A stretch of 15,950 nucleotides of DNA. Source: an uncultured Eubacteriales bacterium. Lineage in GTDB: Bacteria; Bacillota; Clostridia; Oscillospirales; CAG-272. The stretch covers positions 1 to 15,950 of the forward strand of contig CAKSEM010000010.1 of the NCBI GenBank assembly GCA_934446485.1. The letters run 5' to 3'. The notes below the pieces were generated by a model. It saw nothing but the letters and a program-made list of their open reading frames with translations. It had not been told where the DNA came from and searched no databases. The position numbers and the translations under genes were made by a program. Shown one piece after another: positions 13,809 to 15,950 of the stretch (the stretch's first letter is position 1; each line of letters begins with the position of its first letter).

Positions 13809-14474
13809 TTATGCTTTCGCATCGGAACCGAGGTTGGGGTATTGTGAGTCGGAGACCGCTGAAAGCTCGCTTTTAAGTGTAGGCTTGATTCCCGTATCTA
13901 TAGTTCCGCCCGTTTTAAGAATATGTATCATGCCGCCGAAGATCTCACCGAGCTGTTCGGCAATCTCATCGTCAGTGAACGAGCATACTCCGGCCGCGCA
14001 GAGCGCACACAGACCGTAAGTATACACCCACATGTTGCGGAAAAGGTGCTCTGCTGTCTCGGTGCTTGCGTTGTAGTCACGCGTTATTATAGCGATATCG
14101 TCCTCTTTTCTGAACGGTATTATTCGGAGAGCTTCGTTGAGATTTGAACCGTCCGGAGTGTGCTGCATAAACAACAGTTGAAAGAGTTTCGGCTCTGCGG
14201 ACGCAAATCTCACCCACTGCATACCGCGCATTTTGTACGCGGGGATGTAGTCTTCAGCCTTTGCCATATACGACCGAAAGAGCTCCACGGCGCGTTCTGT
14301 AACGGCACATCTGAGCTCATCCATGTCTTTGAACACAGTGAATATCGGCGAAGATGATGCGCCGAGCTCGCGTGCGACCTCACGCGCGGTCATGGCAGTG
14401 CTTCCTTGCTTTCTGACTATTCGGTATGCTGCATCGATAATCTCGTCTCTTGTAAATTTCGGTTTCGGAGGCAT
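13809..14474 (-). CDS. TetR/AcrR family transcriptional regulator
   Basis: 221 residues, the usual TetR size. The N-terminal DNA-binding domain (about 7-55) has TRDEIIDAAYRIVRKQG, then the helix-turn-helix TAREVARELGASSSPIFTVF, as in AcrR-type repressors. The remaining helical domain should bind a small ligand; its identity cannot be told, though Cys/Phe/Met-rich stretches suggest a hydrophobic pocket. ATG at 14474 has AAGGAG 9 bases upstream. A perfect promoter and a near-palindrome at its start point suggest autorepression. The DegV gene follows on the same strand and a DivIVA-like gene is divergent. Confidence 0.92.
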   Translation of the reverse strand: MPPKPKFTRDEIIDAAYRIVRKQGSTAMTAREVARELGASSSPIFTVFKDMDELRCAVTERAVELFRSYMAKAEDYIPAYKMRGMQWVRFASAEPKLFQLLFMQHTPDGSNLNEALRIIPFRKEDDIAIITRDYNASTETAEHLFRNMWVYTYGLCALCAAGVCSFTDDEIAEQLGEIFGGMIHILKTGGTIDTGIKPTLKSELSAVSDSQYPNLGSDAKA

Positions 14475-14504
14475 AGTTCCGTACTCCTTATCTGACGCGC
14501 CCGT

Positions 14505-14524
14505 TATAAAACGTGCGTTTAATA
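14505..14524. promoter_or_regulatory. Candidate TetR operator
   Basis: The 20-bp sequence contains AAACG-tg-CGTTT as a perfect core, flanked by TAT/ATA after one mismatched pair. It covers the expected transcription start of tetR, about 10 bases after its -10, where a bound repressor would block the promoter. Confidence 0.5.
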
Positions 14525-14533
14525 TCTGCGGTT

Positions 14534-14562
14534 ATTATATAATTATCAGTGAATTTTGTCAA
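14534..14562 (-). promoter_or_regulatory. Perfect consensus promoter of tetR
   Basis: On the minus strand TTGACA (14562-14557), 17 bases, and TATAAT (14539-14534). The start would be near 14527, inside or next to the candidate operator. Confidence 0.88.
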
Positions 14563-14594
14563 GTGCGCTTTGGGCGAAAAAAGAGGGGTTTCTG

Positions 14595-14623
14595 TTGATT
14601 TTCGGGTGCGTTTGTGGTACTAT
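14595..14623 (+). promoter_or_regulatory. Promoter of the DivIVA-like gene
   Basis: TTGATT (14595-14600), a 17-base spacer ending TGG (extended -10), and TACTAT (14618-14623). It is back to back with the tetR promoter, with about 32 bases between the two -35 boxes. Confidence 0.75.
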
Positions 14624-14663
14624 ATAAATATATTGATGCTGTCTTGCGGAAGGATACGAACTG

Positions 14664-15374
14664 ATGAAGGACGGAAAGAGACTGTTCAGAGCCTCGGTCG
14701 GGGGCTATAACAAGGACGATGTGAACCGCTACATATTGGAGCAGAGCCGTGAATTTGCCGAGCGTGAGGAGCGGCTTCGCGAGGAAGTGCACGCGACCCG
14801 TTTGGAAGTCGAAGGACTTCGCGAAGAGCTGTTGCGGGCAAAAGAGGGGCTCGAAGAAACGGAGCGTCTGAGATCGGAACTCGACGGTGCGGCACGCCGT
14901 GCGGTCGAACAGGAGGCTCAAATTGCGGAGCTTACATCCGAGCTTGAGGCAGTGAGGGCAAGGTGCACGGAAGAGTCTGACACCGATCGTGAACAGCTGA
15001 ATCTGCAAGTCGGAGGCATAATAGTCAACGCGAGCCGCGCTGCGGATGATATGATAAAAAAGGCAGAGGAGACATCGCGCAAGCTCGTCTCCGACAGCGA
15101 GCGCATGGCGTCCGACGCGAGAGTGCGGGTCCAGGGTACGCTCGACCAGATAATAAACGAGCTTAAAGAAGATATCCAGTCCGGAACGGACTCATGTATC
15201 AGGGAATTCCGCAATTATGCCGAGAATATAACGTACAGCTCGAAAACTCTCGTCAACGAGATTGAACGAAAGTATGACGAGATGGCGGGTAAAATAAATT
15301 ATTATAAGGATTCGCTTGAGGAGAGCGTTGCCGGAAGAGTGGGGCAGCTCGGCGGAGATGCCGAGCACGCCTGA
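14664..15374 (+). CDS. DivIVA-like coiled-coil protein
   Basis: 236 residues. The first about 25 (LFRASVGGYNKDDVNRYILE) match the DivIVA/GpsB N-terminal pattern of a basic/aromatic loop, then Gly-Tyr and an amphipathic helix, which in known members binds curved membrane. Residues about 27-110 are a strongly charged Glu/Arg/Leu coiled coil. After a short break, residues about 115-225 form further helices (VNASRAADDMIKKAEE, then a section ending ENITYSSKTLVNEIERKYDE). Known relatives act at division sites or poles. ATG has AAGGA about 9 bases upstream. An HTH regulator follows 30 bases later and may be co-transcribed. The family reading rests on the N-terminus; other coiled-coil scaffold roles are possible. 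Confidence 0.75.
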   Translation: MKDGKRLFRASVGGYNKDDVNRYILEQSREFAEREERLREEVHATRLEVEGLREELLRAKEGLEETERLRSELDGAARRAVEQEAQIAELTSELEAVRARCTEESDTDREQLNLQVGGIIVNASRAADDMIKKAEETSRKLVSDSERMASDARVRVQGTLDQIINELKEDIQSGTDSCIREFRNYAENITYSSKTLVNEIERKYDEMAGKINYYKDSLEESVAGRVGQLGGDAEHA

Positions 15375-15404
15375 GCCTTACCGAAGAAGGGCAGGGGGAC
15401 TCTG

Positions 15405-15950
15405 ATGAAGAATTCGACACGTATCGTCGGACAGAAGATCCGAGAGGTGCGTCTCGGACGACGTATGACACAGGAAGCGCTGTGCGGTACCGAGATGACG
15501 AGAAATCATCTCAGCCTGATCGAGCGTGGAAAGGCACTTCCGTCACTCGGAACGCTTTGCTATCTTGCAGATCGGCTCGATGTTCCTGTCGGGTATTTCT
15601 TTTCGACAGATGAGCGGGACGAGGCGAGATTTGCGTCATTATTTGCCATAGACGATATCAAACGCGCCTACACAGGCCGCTCGTTTGATGTCTGTTGCCG
15701 CCTGTGCGAGGCGGTGCCGCAGAAATTGAGAAGCGATGAGATATCCATGCTGCTTGCGATATCTCACATGGAAGAGGCGAAGAGGGCTGCGTCGGATTTT
15801 TTGCTGAGTGATGCTGAGGCGCATCTCAGAGGAGCTGCTGACGCTGCGCGCCGCACGGCTTACTTCGGCACCGACATTATACGTGCAGCAGAGTATTACG
15901 AGCTTCTGAATTCATCGCTGTTTCGGAAGGATGTGCCGGAGCCGTTGGCG
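15405..15950 (+). CDS. XRE-type HTH regulator with helical repeat domain (partial, C-terminus off window)
   Basis: 182 residues are visible before the right edge. Residues about 7-65 are a Cro/CI-type helix-turn-helix: IVGQKIREVRLGRRMTQEAL, then MTRNHLSLIERGKALPSLGT and a LADRLDVPVGYFF end. From about residue 70 on the protein is all-helical with Leu/Ala-rich pairs such as FDVCCRLCEAVPQKLRSDE and DFLLSDAEAHLRGAADAARR, suggesting TPR-like repeats. HTH plus TPR proteins in Bacillota are often peptide-responsive (RNPP type), but no peptide gene is visible here. AGGGGG lies about 6 bases before ATG. It is probably in one unit with the DivIVA-like gene. Confidence 0.82.
   Translation, partial: MKNSTRIVGQKIREVRLGRRMTQEALCGTEMTRNHLSLIERGKALPSLGTLCYLADRLDVPVGYFFSTDERDEARFASLFAIDDIKRAYTGRSFDVCCRLCEAVPQKLRSDEISMLLAISHMEEAKRAASDFLLSDAEAHLRGAADAARRTAYFGTDIIRAAEYYELLNSSLFRKDVPEPLA

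Overview
The window looks like a chromosomal housekeeping segment from an anaerobic Bacillota of the class Clostridia, probably an uncultured gut-type lineage with intermediate G+C. This is inferred from the T-box leader on ileS, the type-2 isoleucyl-tRNA synthetase, a DegV protein, a DivIVA-like protein, strong consensus TTGACA/TATAAT promoters and tRNA genes without encoded CCA. No insertion sequence, phage gene, CRISPR array or sign of recent transfer was seen.

Layout. At 1-531 (minus) is the N-terminal part of a sigma-70-like factor that runs off the left edge. At 833-4299 (plus) is ileS behind a consensus promoter and a complete T-box leader with an AUC specifier and terminator. Two long perfect hairpins (4304-4335, 4420-4464) separate ileS from a convergent F1Fo ATP synthase operon, 10828 down to 4481 (minus), in the order atpB-atpE-atpF-atpA-atpG-atpD-atpC. 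A gene-poor stretch of about 400 bases precedes atpB. Then come back-to-back tRNA genes, tRNA-Gln(UUG) on minus and tRNA-Lys(UUU) on plus, each with its own near-perfect promoter. The tRNA-Lys unit is followed by an AEC-family permease gene. Converging on it are a DegV (fatty-acid-binding) gene and, upstream of that, a TetR/AcrR regulator with a candidate self-operator. Divergent from tetR is a DivIVA-like coiled-coil gene followed by an HTH regulator cut by the right edge.

The most unusual element is the ATP synthase. The operon has no separate atpH (delta) gene. The AtpA reading frame instead carries about 80 extra N-terminal residues that align by eye to the C-terminal domain of the delta/OSCP subunit, including a match to the end of E. 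coli delta, and then continues into an ordinary alpha subunit of about 502 residues. The delta N-terminal domain, which normally sits on top of the alpha/beta hexamer, is not encoded in the operon. The c subunit also has a signal-peptide-like N-terminal extension and a mixed ion-binding signature. Together these suggest an ATP synthase with a rearranged peripheral stalk.

A second recurrent feature is that the gene-end hairpins (14, 20, 13 and 15 perfect base pairs) all lack a clear following U-tract, while the T-box terminator has one.
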